Assembly (NCBI RefSeq): GCF_000719975.1
Contig: NZ_JOIJ01000013.1
Span: 61,467 to 125,466, forward strand
Length of the DNA stretch: 64,000 nucleotides
Reading direction: 5' to 3'
Source: Prauserella rugosa
GTDB taxonomy: Bacteria; Actinomycetota; Actinomycetes; Mycobacteriales; Pseudonocardiaceae
Numbering within the stretch: the first letter of the stretch is position 1; each line of letters opens with the position of its first letter. A program made the translations under genes and the position numbers. Positions 34,098 through 41,859 of the stretch are shown piece after piece. Below the pieces are notes generated by a model. That model worked only from the letters and a program-made list of their open reading frames with translations, did no database searches and was not told the DNA's origin.

Positions 34098-35209
34098 CCG
34101 CGGTCCTGCCGCTCGCGGGCTACGCGGTCGGTATCACCGCCGCACGCCGGGCCGACGAGCTCGGCGCGTTACTGGTGCGCAAGGGCGCCACGGTGCGCTG
34201 TGGACCGGCGATCCGCATCGTGCCGCTGGCCGACGACTCCGAGTTGTATGCGGCCACGAGGCGTTTGCTCGACGAGCCGGTGGACGTCGTCGTCGCGACC
34301 ACGGGCATCGGGTTCCGCGGGTGGGTCGAGGCGGCGGAGGGCTGGGGGATCGGTGACGAGCTGATCGACCGGCTCGGCGGGGCGAACCTGCTCACCCGTG
34401 GCCCGAAGGCGAAGGGTGCGGTGCGGGCCGCGGGACTGTCCGAGGTGTACTCGCCCGCATCGGAGAGCAACGCCGAACTGTTGCAGTACCTGCTCGACTC
34501 CGGTGTGGACGGACTGCGGATCGCGGTTCAGCTGCACGGCGAACCGCTTCCGTACTTCGTGGACTCGCTGCGCGCCGCGGGCGCCGACGTCGTGGAGATC
34601 CCGGTGTACCGGTGGGTCGGGCCCGCCGATCCGGGCCCGCTCGACCGGCTCATCGACGCCGTGCTCGACGGTGCGATCGACGCGATGCCGTTCACGAGCG
34701 CGCCCGCTGCGGCGAGCATGCTCGCGATGGCCTCGCGAACCGGGCGGCACGCGGGTCTGGTCGACGCGCTGAGCACGCGGGTGCTGGTGGCGTGCGTCGG
34801 CCCGATCACGGCCGGTCCGCTGGCCGCCGTGGGCATTCCGACCGTTCAGCCGAGGCGGGCCCGGATCGGTGCGCTGGCCCGCGAGGTGGCGGACACGTTG
34901 GTGGCGCGCTCGCCCCGGCTCGCGGCGGCGGGCAGGCAGATCGAGCTGCGCGGCCAGGCCGCTCTCGTCGACGGCGAGCTGCGCGAGGTCGCACCCGCGC
35001 CGATGGCGGTGCTACGGGCGCTGGCTCATCGGCCGGGCCACGTCGTGTCGCGCAAGGAACTGACGGCGGCTCTGCCCGGCGGGGGTGAGGAGCACGCCGT
35101 GGAGACGGCGATCGGCAGGCTTCGCACCTCGCTCGGGGAGGGAAAGCTGGTGCAGACGGTCGTCAAACGTGGTTATCGGCTGGCCGTCGCGGTGGGGGAC
35201 GAGCCGTGA
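34094..35209 (+). CDS. nnaR: Uroporphyrinogen-III synthase-like regulator with winged helix, NnaR
   Basis: This 371-residue protein fuses a HemD-like domain (about 1-260; TTGIGFRGWVEAAE, GPKAKGAVRAAGL, PFTSAPAAASML, CVGPITAGPLAAVG) to an OmpR-type winged helix (about 290-368; LRALAHRPGHVVSRKELTAAL and VVKRGYRLAVAV). This architecture is the nitrate/nitrite regulator NnaR of streptomycetes and mycobacteria, which works with GlnR at nirB. Whether the HemD domain is catalytic or senses a tetrapyrrole is open. It is coupled to nirD (4-bp overlap) and to the chelatase (GTGA overlap). Confidence 0.88.
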   Translation: MTAVLPLAGYAVGITAARRADELGALLVRKGATVRCGPAIRIVPLADDSELYAATRRLLDEPVDVVVATTGIGFRGWVEAAEGWGIGDELIDRLGGANLLTRGPKAKGAVRAAGLSEVYSPASESNAELLQYLLDSGVDGLRIAVQLHGEPLPYFVDSLRAAGADVVEIPVYRWVGPADPGPLDRLIDAVLDGAIDAMPFTSAPAAASMLAMASRTGRHAGLVDALSTRVLVACVGPITAGPLAAVGIPTVQPRRARIGALAREVADTLVARSPRLAAAGRQIELRGQAALVDGELREVAPAPMAVLRALAHRPGHVVSRKELTAALPGGGEEHAVETAIGRLRTSLGEGKLVQTVVKRGYRLAVAVGDEP

Positions 35210-35931
35210 TCGTGCTGGCCGCCCACGGCACGCGCGATCCCGCCGGGCCTGCGGTGATCGAGGAGCTCGCCGACCGGGTGCGGGCACGGGGCGAGTCGGT
35301 GACGGTCGCCTACGCCGACGTCCGCGAACCCGACGTCACGACCGTCCTTGACGGACTGGCCGCGCGGGACGGCGTCGGGGAACTCGTCGTCGTGCCGGCG
35401 TTCCTGGCCGCCGGATACCACGTGCGTGCCGACATCCCGGCGCAGATCGCGGCCAGCGCGCTGCCGCGCACCCCGATGACCGCGGCGTTCGGCCCGGCGC
35501 CGGAGCTGATCGACGTGCTCGTCGACCGGATGCGCCAGGCCGGGTACCGGACCGGCGATGCCGTGGTGCTGGGCGCCGCGGGATCGAGCGATCCGCGAGC
35601 GCTCGACGAGGTGTCGGCGGCGGCACGGGCTCTGGGCGCGCGACTGGGCGGTCCGGTGCGGATCGGGTACGCCGCGACCGCCGCGCCGAGTGTGGCCGAC
35701 GCGGTGGCCGAGGCGCGCCGCGACGGCAGGCGGGTCGTCGTGGCGTCGTGGCTGCTCGCGCCGGGACTGTTCCAGCAGCGGCTGGAGGAGGCGGGAGCCG
35801 ACGCCGTGTCCGCCCCGCTCGGCGCCCACCCCGCGGCGTCCGACCTCGTGCTGCGCCGATGCGCCGAAGCCAGGGCAGGGCGGTGGGATCGGAGCGCGGG
35901 TCGGGACCGGACGGTACGGCTGGCGGTGTGA
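35206..35931 (+). CDS. Sirohydrochlorin chelatase (CbiX/SirB family)
   Basis: This 241-residue protein has two chelatase half-domains. The first opens LAAHGTRDPAGPAVIEELA with the metal-ligand His, has VVVPAFLAAGYHVRADIPAQ with the second His, and the second half shows GAAGSSDPRAL and VVASWLLAPGLFQQRL. It inserts Fe2+ into sirohydrochlorin to give siroheme, the NirB cofactor. GTG 35206 overlaps the nnaR stop, so it is the fourth gene of the nirB-nirD-nnaR operon. Confidence 0.9.
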   Translation: MIVLAAHGTRDPAGPAVIEELADRVRARGESVTVAYADVREPDVTTVLDGLAARDGVGELVVVPAFLAAGYHVRADIPAQIAASALPRTPMTAAFGPAPELIDVLVDRMRQAGYRTGDAVVLGAAGSSDPRALDEVSAAARALGARLGGPVRIGYAATAAPSVADAVAEARRDGRRVVVASWLLAPGLFQQRLEEAGADAVSAPLGAHPAASDLVLRRCAEARAGRWDRSAGRDRTVRLAV

Positions 35932-35994
35932 CCGCCGCGGTGACGATCCGCGCAGCGTCGGCCGGACTCGGTGCGCACGTGTCGAGGACGGTTC

Positions 35995-36132
35995 TCACTC
36001 GTCTGGCCACGGGTTGCGCACCGTCTGATCGATCAGATCGCGGTCGCGAGCCCACTCGGGGTCGGCCGTGCCGTCGAAGAGGTCCGCGACGTCGTCGTAT
36101 GTCCGCCATCTGCGGGGGCCGTCGGTGGGCAC
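35995..36132 (-). CDS. Small acidic hypothetical protein (45 aa)
   Basis: On the minus strand a GTG at 36132 opens a 45-codon ORF rich in D, W and R: WRTYDDVADLFDGTADPEWA is followed by RDRDLIDQTVRNPWPDE and TGA. The sequence has a natural protein-like composition, regular GC-rich third positions and a well-formed ending, unlike typical shadow frames. It lies antisense in the 261-bp gap between the chelatase and the HemD-like gene. No strong ribosome site precedes the GTG. Function is unknown. Confidence 0.5.
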   Translation of the reverse strand: MPTDGPRRWRTYDDVADLFDGTADPEWARDRDLIDQTVRNPWPDE

Positions 36133-36192
36133 CTGCTACGGCTGGAGCGGTTATCGTGGCCGTTCGCGGACAGCTGGCGAGAGCGAGGGTGC

Positions 36193-37002
36193 ATGGCAGA
36201 GCTCGACGGCGTCACCATCGGCATCACGGCGGAACGGCGCTCCGGCGAGTTCATCGACGCGCTCGAACGGCGGGGCGCGACGGTGTGGCACGGGCCGACG
36301 TTGCACATCGTGCCCCTGGCCGACGACGACCGGCTGCGTGCGGCCACCGACGAGGTGATCGACCGCGGCGTCGACCTGGTCGCGATCACCACCGGCGCCG
36401 GGTTCCGCGGTTGGGCCGCGGCCGCCGACGACTGGGGCGTCTCCGAGGCGCTGCTCGAGACGTTGGCCGAGGCCCGCCTGTTCGTCCGCGGGCCCAAGGC
36501 GACCGGGGCGGTGCGCGGGCGCGGGTTGGCCGAGGAATGGTCGTCGCCGGAGGAGAGCAACCGCGAACTGTTCTCCCACGTGCTCGACCAGGGCGTCGAG
36601 GGGAAACGGGTCGCGGTGCAGCTGCACGGACAGGCGCTGCCGGAGTTCACCGATCCGCTGCGGGCCGCGGGGGCGTCGGTCGTCGAGGTGCAGCCGTACC
36701 GCTGGCAGTGGCCCTCCGACCTGGGCCCGGCACGTCGCCTCGTCGACGGCGTGATCGACGGGGAGGTCGACGCGCTGGCCTTCACGAGTGCCCCGGCGAC
36801 CGCGAACCTGCTGCGCCTGGCCCGCGACGACGGCCGCGCCGAACCGTTGCTGCAGAAACTGGGCGACGACGTGCTGTGCGCGTGCGTCGGACCCGTGACC
36901 GCGGCACCACTGGTCGAAGCCGGGGTGCGGGTCGTCCAGCCGGAACGGCAGCGACTCGGTGCCCTCGTGAAACTGCTGGCCGCCGAACTCGGGAGAGGCT
37001 GA
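36193..37002 (+). CDS. Uroporphyrinogen-III synthase-like protein without DNA-binding domain
   Basis: This 269-residue protein is a paralogue of the HemD part of NnaR (shared TTGAGFRGWAAAADDWG, GPKATGAVRGRGL, FTSAPATANLL and CVGPVTAAPLVEAGV) but ends where the winged helix of NnaR would begin. HemD cyclises hydroxymethylbilane to uroporphyrinogen III. It could be the enzyme partner of the regulator, or a second sensor. ATG 36193 has GAGGGTGC upstream. It is separated from the chelatase by 261 bp, so it probably has its own promoter. Confidence 0.85.
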   Translation: MAELDGVTIGITAERRSGEFIDALERRGATVWHGPTLHIVPLADDDRLRAATDEVIDRGVDLVAITTGAGFRGWAAAADDWGVSEALLETLAEARLFVRGPKATGAVRGRGLAEEWSSPEESNRELFSHVLDQGVEGKRVAVQLHGQALPEFTDPLRAAGASVVEVQPYRWQWPSDLGPARRLVDGVIDGEVDALAFTSAPATANLLRLARDDGRAEPLLQKLGDDVLCACVGPVTAAPLVEAGVRVVQPERQRLGALVKLLAAELGRG

Positions 37003-37075
37003 ACAGCCGGGCTAGGCTGGGCAACCGGGCAGCGCTAGGCTAGGCAGTCGGGCCAGGCTGGGCAGCCGGGCGGAG
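37003..37075. repeat. Degenerate GGGC(T/C)AGGCTGGGCA tandem repeats
   Basis: Immediately after the HemD-like stop there are about four imperfect copies of an 18-23-bp unit containing GGGCTAGGCTGGGCA, GGCTAGGCAGTCGGG and GGCCAGGCTGGGCA. They fill the gap toward the convergent siderophore-interacting protein gene, an arrangement similar to the 21-bp arrays at 10.0 and 11.8 kb but with unrelated sequence. Confidence 0.6.
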
Positions 37076-37144
37076 CTGAGCGATCGTGGGCGTGGTGAAC
37101 GCGCGCTTCGAACAAGAAAAACCCCGGGTAGCGCCGCGGCGCAC

Positions 37145-38062
37145 TCAGCTCGTCGCCGCCGACTCGGCGAGGCTCTCCCTGCCGACCTCTTCCTCCGAGC
37201 GGCCCCTGCGCCAGTAGCCGGTGAACGAGATGGCGCGCTTGTCGACGCCGCGTTCGCGCACGAGGTGGCGGCGGGCGAACTTGACCATGTCGGCCTCGCC
37301 CGCGAGCCATGCGTACGGCGTGCCGTCCGGGAGCGTGGCGGCACGGACCTCGTCCAGTACCGCCTCGCCGTGGCCGCCGCGGCGCGTGACCCACCGGACG
37401 TCGACGTCGCCTGCGGCGCACCGCAGGTCGAGGCGATCATGCGGATCGCCGACCTCGATGAACACGCGGGCACAGGTGGAGGCGGGGAGGTGTTCGAGGA
37501 TCGCGGCGATCGCGGGAATCGCCGACTCGTCGCCCACCAGCAGCTGCCACGTCGCGTGCTCGGGGACGGCGTAGATGCCGTGCGGCCCCATGAGTGCGAC
37601 CTCGGCACCCGGCACGGCGCGGGTGGCCCACGTCGAGGCGGGCCCGCCGTCGGGGTGCAGCACGAAGTCGATGTCCAGCTCTCCGGCGTCCGGGCGGAAC
37701 ACGCGGACGGTGTAGGTGCGCATCGGGGGACGGACGTCGTCGGGCATGGCCAGGTAGGTGCGGTACCAGGACAGGACGTCGCCGTCGACGGGCGGCGGCA
37801 TCTCCGGACGTGTGCGCCCCGCGTGCGGGAAGAAGACCTTCACGTACTGATCGGGTGCGCACGGGGTGAACCCGCGCAGGTCGTCACCGGTGAACGTGAC
37901 GCGCACCAGGTGGGGCGTGAGCGGCCGGACCGCGGCGACCGTCAGCCTGCGATACGCGAGCCGCGGTTCCCGCCCGTTGTCGGCCCCGCGCGATTCCTGC
38001 GCGCGCTCCCGGGACGAGCGAACCCCGAGCTCCTGAACCTGCGTCTCCCGCACCACGGTCAT
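37145..38062 (-). CDS. Siderophore-interacting protein (FAD-dependent ferric reductase)
   Basis: This 305-residue protein is a SIP/ViuB family flavoprotein that reduces ferric siderophores in the cytoplasm. The N-terminal FAD barrel shows RVTFTGDDLRGF, MRTYTVRVFRPD (RxYTxR flavin motif) and DIDFVLHPDGGPASTWA; the C-terminal NAD(P)H domain has LLVGDESAIPAIAAIL and YAWLAGEADMVKFARRHL. The C-terminal FTGYWRRGRSEEE is typical. There is no ribosome site before the ATG; an iron-box-like palindrome lies directly against it, with TAGCCT as a possible -10, suggesting a leaderless iron-repressed transcript. Confidence 0.93.
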   Translation of the reverse strand: MTVVRETQVQELGVRSSRERAQESRGADNGREPRLAYRRLTVAAVRPLTPHLVRVTFTGDDLRGFTPCAPDQYVKVFFPHAGRTRPEMPPPVDGDVLSWYRTYLAMPDDVRPPMRTYTVRVFRPDAGELDIDFVLHPDGGPASTWATRAVPGAEVALMGPHGIYAVPEHATWQLLVGDESAIPAIAAILEHLPASTCARVFIEVGDPHDRLDLRCAAGDVDVRWVTRRGGHGEAVLDEVRAATLPDGTPYAWLAGEADMVKFARRHLVRERGVDKRAISFTGYWRRGRSEEEVGRESLAESAATS

Positions 38063-38080
38063 TAGGCAAGGCTAACCGAA
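38062..38080 (-). promoter_or_regulatory. Iron box (IdeR/DmdR type) at the siderophore-interacting protein start
   Basis: Read on the gene strand, TTCGGTTAGCCTTGCCTAA matches the actinobacterial iron-box palindrome TTAGGTTAGSCTAACCTAA at 16 of 19 positions. It begins at the first base of the start codon and extends upstream, covering a TAGCCT that could be the -10 element. DtxR-family repressors (IdeR/DmdR) bind such sites with Fe2+ and block transcription. Confidence 0.82.
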
Positions 38081-38121
38081 TGCCGGGACGGGTGAACAGG
38101 GGTCGCGCGGAGTCGCCTGTG

Positions 38122-38427
38122 TCACGTGAGGTCGGGTCGGCCCGGCTGCCAGCGGTAGGTCCCGAGGTCGATCCTCTGCCCGTCGGCGAGAACGCCCTCG
38201 GCGCGCAGGAGCTCGAGTTGGCGATGCACCAGATGCGGAGCCGGGACACCGCTCGCCCGGAGCACGCGATGCCAGGGCAGATCGGCGCCGTCCTCCGACA
38301 GCACCCGCCCGACGAGGCGCGGGGTCGAGGCCCCCGCGACGGCTGCGACGTCTCCGTACGTGGCCACCGTGCCGCGCGGGATGCTCGCCACGACGTCGCG
38401 AATCCGTTCGTGCATCGCCTCGTCCAT
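38122..38427 (-). CDS. Alkyltransferase-like protein (ATL, Rv3204-like)
   Basis: This 101-residue protein has the DNA-binding domain of O6-alkylguanine-DNA alkyltransferases: RIRDVVASIPRGTVATYGDVA and LVGRVL precede the active-site region PWHRVLRASG. Tryptophan replaces the acceptor cysteine of PCHR, the hallmark of ATL proteins, which bind alkylated guanine and recruit nucleotide excision repair instead of repairing directly. The ATG at 38427 is chosen; the much longer open frame is antisense to adnA. It lies next to adnAB, as Rv3204 does in M. tuberculosis. Confidence 0.88.
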   Translation of the reverse strand: MDEAMHERIRDVVASIPRGTVATYGDVAAVAGASTPRLVGRVLSEDGADLPWHRVLRASGVPAPHLVHRQLELLRAEGVLADGQRIDLGTYRWQPGRPDLT

Positions 38428-38538
38428 GGCGACCGAGCGTAGGCGGCCGCGACTCCGCCGCTCGCCGGACTCGCCGCCTTCGGGTACTCGCGGGGCCGTG
38501 CTCGCAGGCGTGTCGGGGGGACGTGGTTCCATCGGAGC

Positions 38539-41500
38539 GTGAGCGGCAGAAGCGGTCTGAACGCCCGGCTGGTGCGGACATCCGCGCCCGCCGCGCCCAC
38601 GCGTGTCTGGGAGCCGGAAGCCGCGGAACTGATCGCCGCGCCGCGCGGATTCGTTCGCGTGCTCGGCGGTCCCGGCACCGGCAAGACGACGCTGTTGTCG
38701 ACCCTCGCCGCCGAGCGCATCCGCGGCGGAGCCGATCCCGAGAACCTCCTGGTCCTCACGGCCTCCCGGCGCGCGGCGAGTGCGGTGCGCCGGGACATCA
38801 CCCGCCGGATCGCCGAGCCGTCCGACTCTGCCAACGCAGCCGAGTCCACCGACTCTGCCGAGTCCACTGACGCCGACGTGAACCGCACGGTCCGGGAACC
38901 GGTGGTGCGGACCGTGCACTCCTACGCGTTCGCGGTGCTGCGCCTGCAGGCCAACCTCACCGGGCAGCCCGAACCCCGTCTGCTGTCCGGGCCCGAGCAG
39001 GACGTCGTGGTGCGCGAACTGCTCGCGGGCGACCTCGACCGCGGCGCTCCCGACTGGCCGGAACGACTCCGGCCCGCGCTCGGCGTCGCCGGGTTCGCCG
39101 AGGAACTGCGCGATCTCATCCTGCGGGCGGCCGAACGCGGACTCGGCCCGGAGGACCTGATCAAACTGGGCAGACACGAGGGCCGTGAGGAATGGGTCGC
39201 GGCCGGACGGTTCTGGCGGCAGTACGAAGAGGTCACGCTCCTGCACGGCTCGGGAGGCAACGCGCTCGGCACCCCCGGCGCGCCCGCGCTCGACGCGGCC
39301 GAACTCGTGTCCAGCGCGCTCGTCGAGTTGGAGGGCGACCCGGATCTGCTGCAACGCGAACAGCAACGCGTCCGCCATCTGCTCGTCGACGACGCCCAGC
39401 ACCTCGACCCGTTGCAGATGCGCCTGGTGCGGCTGCTCGGCGGCACCGCAGACGACTTCGTGCTGGCGGGTGATCCGGACCAGTCCGTGTTCTCCTTCCG
39501 CGGTGCCGACCCGACCCTGCTGGCCGAGGCCGACGGCGGGGAGACCATCACGTTGACGCGCACGCACCGCATGGCGAGCGCCGTGCACGATGCCGTCGGG
39601 CGCGTCGCGCGCGGATTCGCGGGCTCGTCACGTTTCCGCGACACCGCGCCCGCCGTGAGTGGTGGGGCGGTGCACCCGAGGCTGTTCCCGACCCCGGCGG
39701 CGGAGGCGTCCTGGATCGCCGACCGGCTGCGCCGTGCCCACCTGCTCGACGAGGTTCCGTGGGAGGAGATGGCGGTCCTCGTGCGCTCGCCGACCCGGTC
39801 GATGCCGGTGTTGCAGCGCGCTCTCGCCGCGGCGGGCGTGCCCATCGCCTCGGCAGCCGAGGAGGTGCCGCTGGCGCGTCAGCCAGGGGTGCGGCCGCTG
39901 CTGGCGGTGCTGCGCCTGGCCGCCGAACCGGATGCGCTCGACGCCGACCTCGCCGAGATGTTGCTGTCCTCGCCGCTCGGTGGTGCGGATCCGCTGGCGC
40001 TGCGCAGGCTCCGGCGCGGCCTGCGCAGGCTCGAACTGGCCGCCGGTGGGGAACGCTCGAGTGACGAACTGCTCGTCGAGGCGTTGCGCGACGGCGATCT
40101 GCTCTCGGGGCTCGCCGATGTGGAGGCCCGGCCCGTCCGCAGGGTCGGCGGACTGCTCACCACCGCGCGCGAGGCGGCCGCGAGCGGCCTCGACGTGGAG
40201 AACGTGCTGTGGCGCGTGTGGCAGGCCAGTGGACTGGAGAAACGGCTGCTGCGCCAGATCGAACGCGGTGGTTCGCTCGCCGGGCAGGCCGACCGCGACC
40301 TCGACGCCGTGGTGGCACTGTTCGACGCAGCCGGTCGCTATGTCGACAGGCTGCCGAAGGCGAGCGTGGGCGGATTCGCCGAGTACCTGACGTCGCAGCA
40401 CATCGCGGGCGACAGCCTGGCGCCGGTCGCCGCACGCGGGGGTGGCGTCTCGCTCCTGACCGCGCACGCCGCCGCCGGTCGGGAGTGGACGGTCGTGGCC
40501 GTCGCGGGTGCCCAGGAGGGCAGCTGGCCGGACCTGCGGCCGCGCGGCACGCTGCTCGGTGTGGAGCGACTCGTCGACCTGCTGTCCGGAGTGGACGACG
40601 ACACCGTGTCGATCACCGCGCCGTTGCTGGCCGAGGAGCGCAGGCTGTTCTATGTGGCCGCCAGCAGGGCACGCTCGACGCTGCTCGTCACGGCGGTGCA
40701 GGGGGAGGACGAACAGCCCTCGCGGTTCGTCGAGGAGCTGCTGACCCACGGCGATGACGCCGCCGATGCGGGACCCGACGTGCGGATCTACCCGCGGGAG
40801 CGCTCGCTCGTGCTGTCCGAGCTGGTCGGCGAACTGCGCTCGGTGGTCTGCGACCTTGCCGAGGACCCGGACCGCAGGCGCAGGGCCACGACCCAGCTCG
40901 CGCGGTTGGCCCGCGCGGGCGTTCCGGGTGCGCACCCCGATCAGTGGTACGGAATCCACGACCCGAGCACCACCGAACCGCTGCGCAAGCCCGGTGATCC
41001 GGTGCGGGTGTCGCCGTCCACAGTGGAGATACTCGCGAAGTGTCCGCTGCGGTGGCTGATCGAACGCCACGGTGGCGCCGATCCCTCGCAGTTGGCCGCG
41101 GTGACGGGAACGCTCGTGCACGCACTCGCCCAGGCGGCGGCCGCCGGGGCCGAGACCGACGAGATCAGGTCCGAACTGGACCGTGCGTGGGCGAAGGTCG
41201 ACGCGGGCGCTCCGTGGTTCTCGCGCAGGGAACGCAACCGCGTCGAGCAGATGGTGCAGAACTTCCTGACCTGGCTGCGGCAGAGCAGGCACGAACTGAC
41301 CCAGCTCGCGGTCGAACAGGAGATGGCCGTCGAACTCCCGCTCGCCGATCCGGACGACGAGACGTCCGAGGAGACCGGAAACGCCACGGGAGAAACACCC
41401 GGCGGGGAGCTGCGGGTCACGCTGACGGGTCGGGTCGACCGATTGGAGGTCGACGGTCAGGGCAGGCCCGTGGTGGTCGACCTCAAGACGAGCAAGTCGC

Positions 41501-41859
41501 CGGTCAGCGCCAAGGACGCCGAACAGCATCCACAGTTGGCCGCCTACCAGCTCGCCGTTCTGCTCGGCGCGTTCGAACAGCACCTGGCGAAGTCGGACGG
41601 CGCGGGGCAGGCGCGCCAACCCGGCGGAGCGCGACTGGTGTACGTGGCGAAGTCGCACGCGAAGACGGGGGCGGGGCAGCGCGAGCAGCCGCCGCTCGAC
41701 GACGACGGTCAGGTGCACTGGCTGCGGCTCGTCCGCGACGCGGCCAAGGCCACCGCGGGGCCGGCGTACGAGGCGAAGGAGAACGCCGACTGCGACCGCT
41801 GCCCCGCGCGGTCGTCGTGCCCGGCCCGTCCGGAGGGCAGGCAGGTGACGGGGCCGTGA
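38539..41859 (+). CDS. adnA: Helicase-nuclease subunit AdnA
   Basis: This 1106-residue protein combines an N-terminal UvrD-like motor (Walker A GGPGTGKT, residues 43-50; LLVDDAQHLDP; GDPDQSVFSFRGADP) with a C-terminal RecB-type nuclease (VVDLKTSK). Cysteines in KCPLRWLIERH and CDRCPARSSC can hold a 4Fe-4S cluster. With AdnB it resects DNA double-strand breaks. A Ser/Asp/Ala-rich insertion (about residues 94-110, repeats of ESTDSA) is encoded by short direct repeats. GTG 38539 has poor ribosome-site spacing, so the start is uncertain. The stop overlaps adnB (GTGA). Confidence 0.9.
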   Translation: MSGRSGLNARLVRTSAPAAPTRVWEPEAAELIAAPRGFVRVLGGPGTGKTTLLSTLAAERIRGGADPENLLVLTASRRAASAVRRDITRRIAEPSDSANAAESTDSAESTDADVNRTVREPVVRTVHSYAFAVLRLQANLTGQPEPRLLSGPEQDVVVRELLAGDLDRGAPDWPERLRPALGVAGFAEELRDLILRAAERGLGPEDLIKLGRHEGREEWVAAGRFWRQYEEVTLLHGSGGNALGTPGAPALDAAELVSSALVELEGDPDLLQREQQRVRHLLVDDAQHLDPLQMRLVRLLGGTADDFVLAGDPDQSVFSFRGADPTLLAEADGGETITLTRTHRMASAVHDAVGRVARGFAGSSRFRDTAPAVSGGAVHPRLFPTPAAEASWIADRLRRAHLLDEVPWEEMAVLVRSPTRSMPVLQRALAAAGVPIASAAEEVPLARQPGVRPLLAVLRLAAEPDALDADLAEMLLSSPLGGADPLALRRLRRGLRRLELAAGGERSSDELLVEALRDGDLLSGLADVEARPVRRVGGLLTTAREAAASGLDVENVLWRVWQASGLEKRLLRQIERGGSLAGQADRDLDAVVALFDAAGRYVDRLPKASVGGFAEYLTSQHIAGDSLAPVAARGGGVSLLTAHAAAGREWTVVAVAGAQEGSWPDLRPRGTLLGVERLVDLLSGVDDDTVSITAPLLAEERRLFYVAASRARSTLLVTAVQGEDEQPSRFVEELLTHGDDAADAGPDVRIYPRERSLVLSELVGELRSVVCDLAEDPDRRRRATTQLARLARAGVPGAHPDQWYGIHDPSTTEPLRKPGDPVRVSPSTVEILAKCPLRWLIERHGGADPSQLAAVTGTLVHALAQAAAAGAETDEIRSELDRAWAKVDAGAPWFSRRERNRVEQMVQNFLTWLRQSRHELTQLAVEQEMAVELPLADPDDETSEETGNATGETPGGELRVTLTGRVDRLEVDGQGRPVVVDLKTSKSPVSAKDAEQHPQLAAYQLAVLLGAFEQHLAKSDGAGQARQPGGARLVYVAKSHAKTGAGQREQPPLDDDGQVHWLRLVRDAAKATAGPAYEAKENADCDRCPARSSCPARPEGRQVTGP

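Noticed and set aside
37105..37144. Terminator after the siderophore-interacting protein gene
   Set aside because: GCGCCGCGGCGC is self-complementary and a T-run follows on the minus strand, but they are not adjacent and the stem has no loop, so support is too weak.
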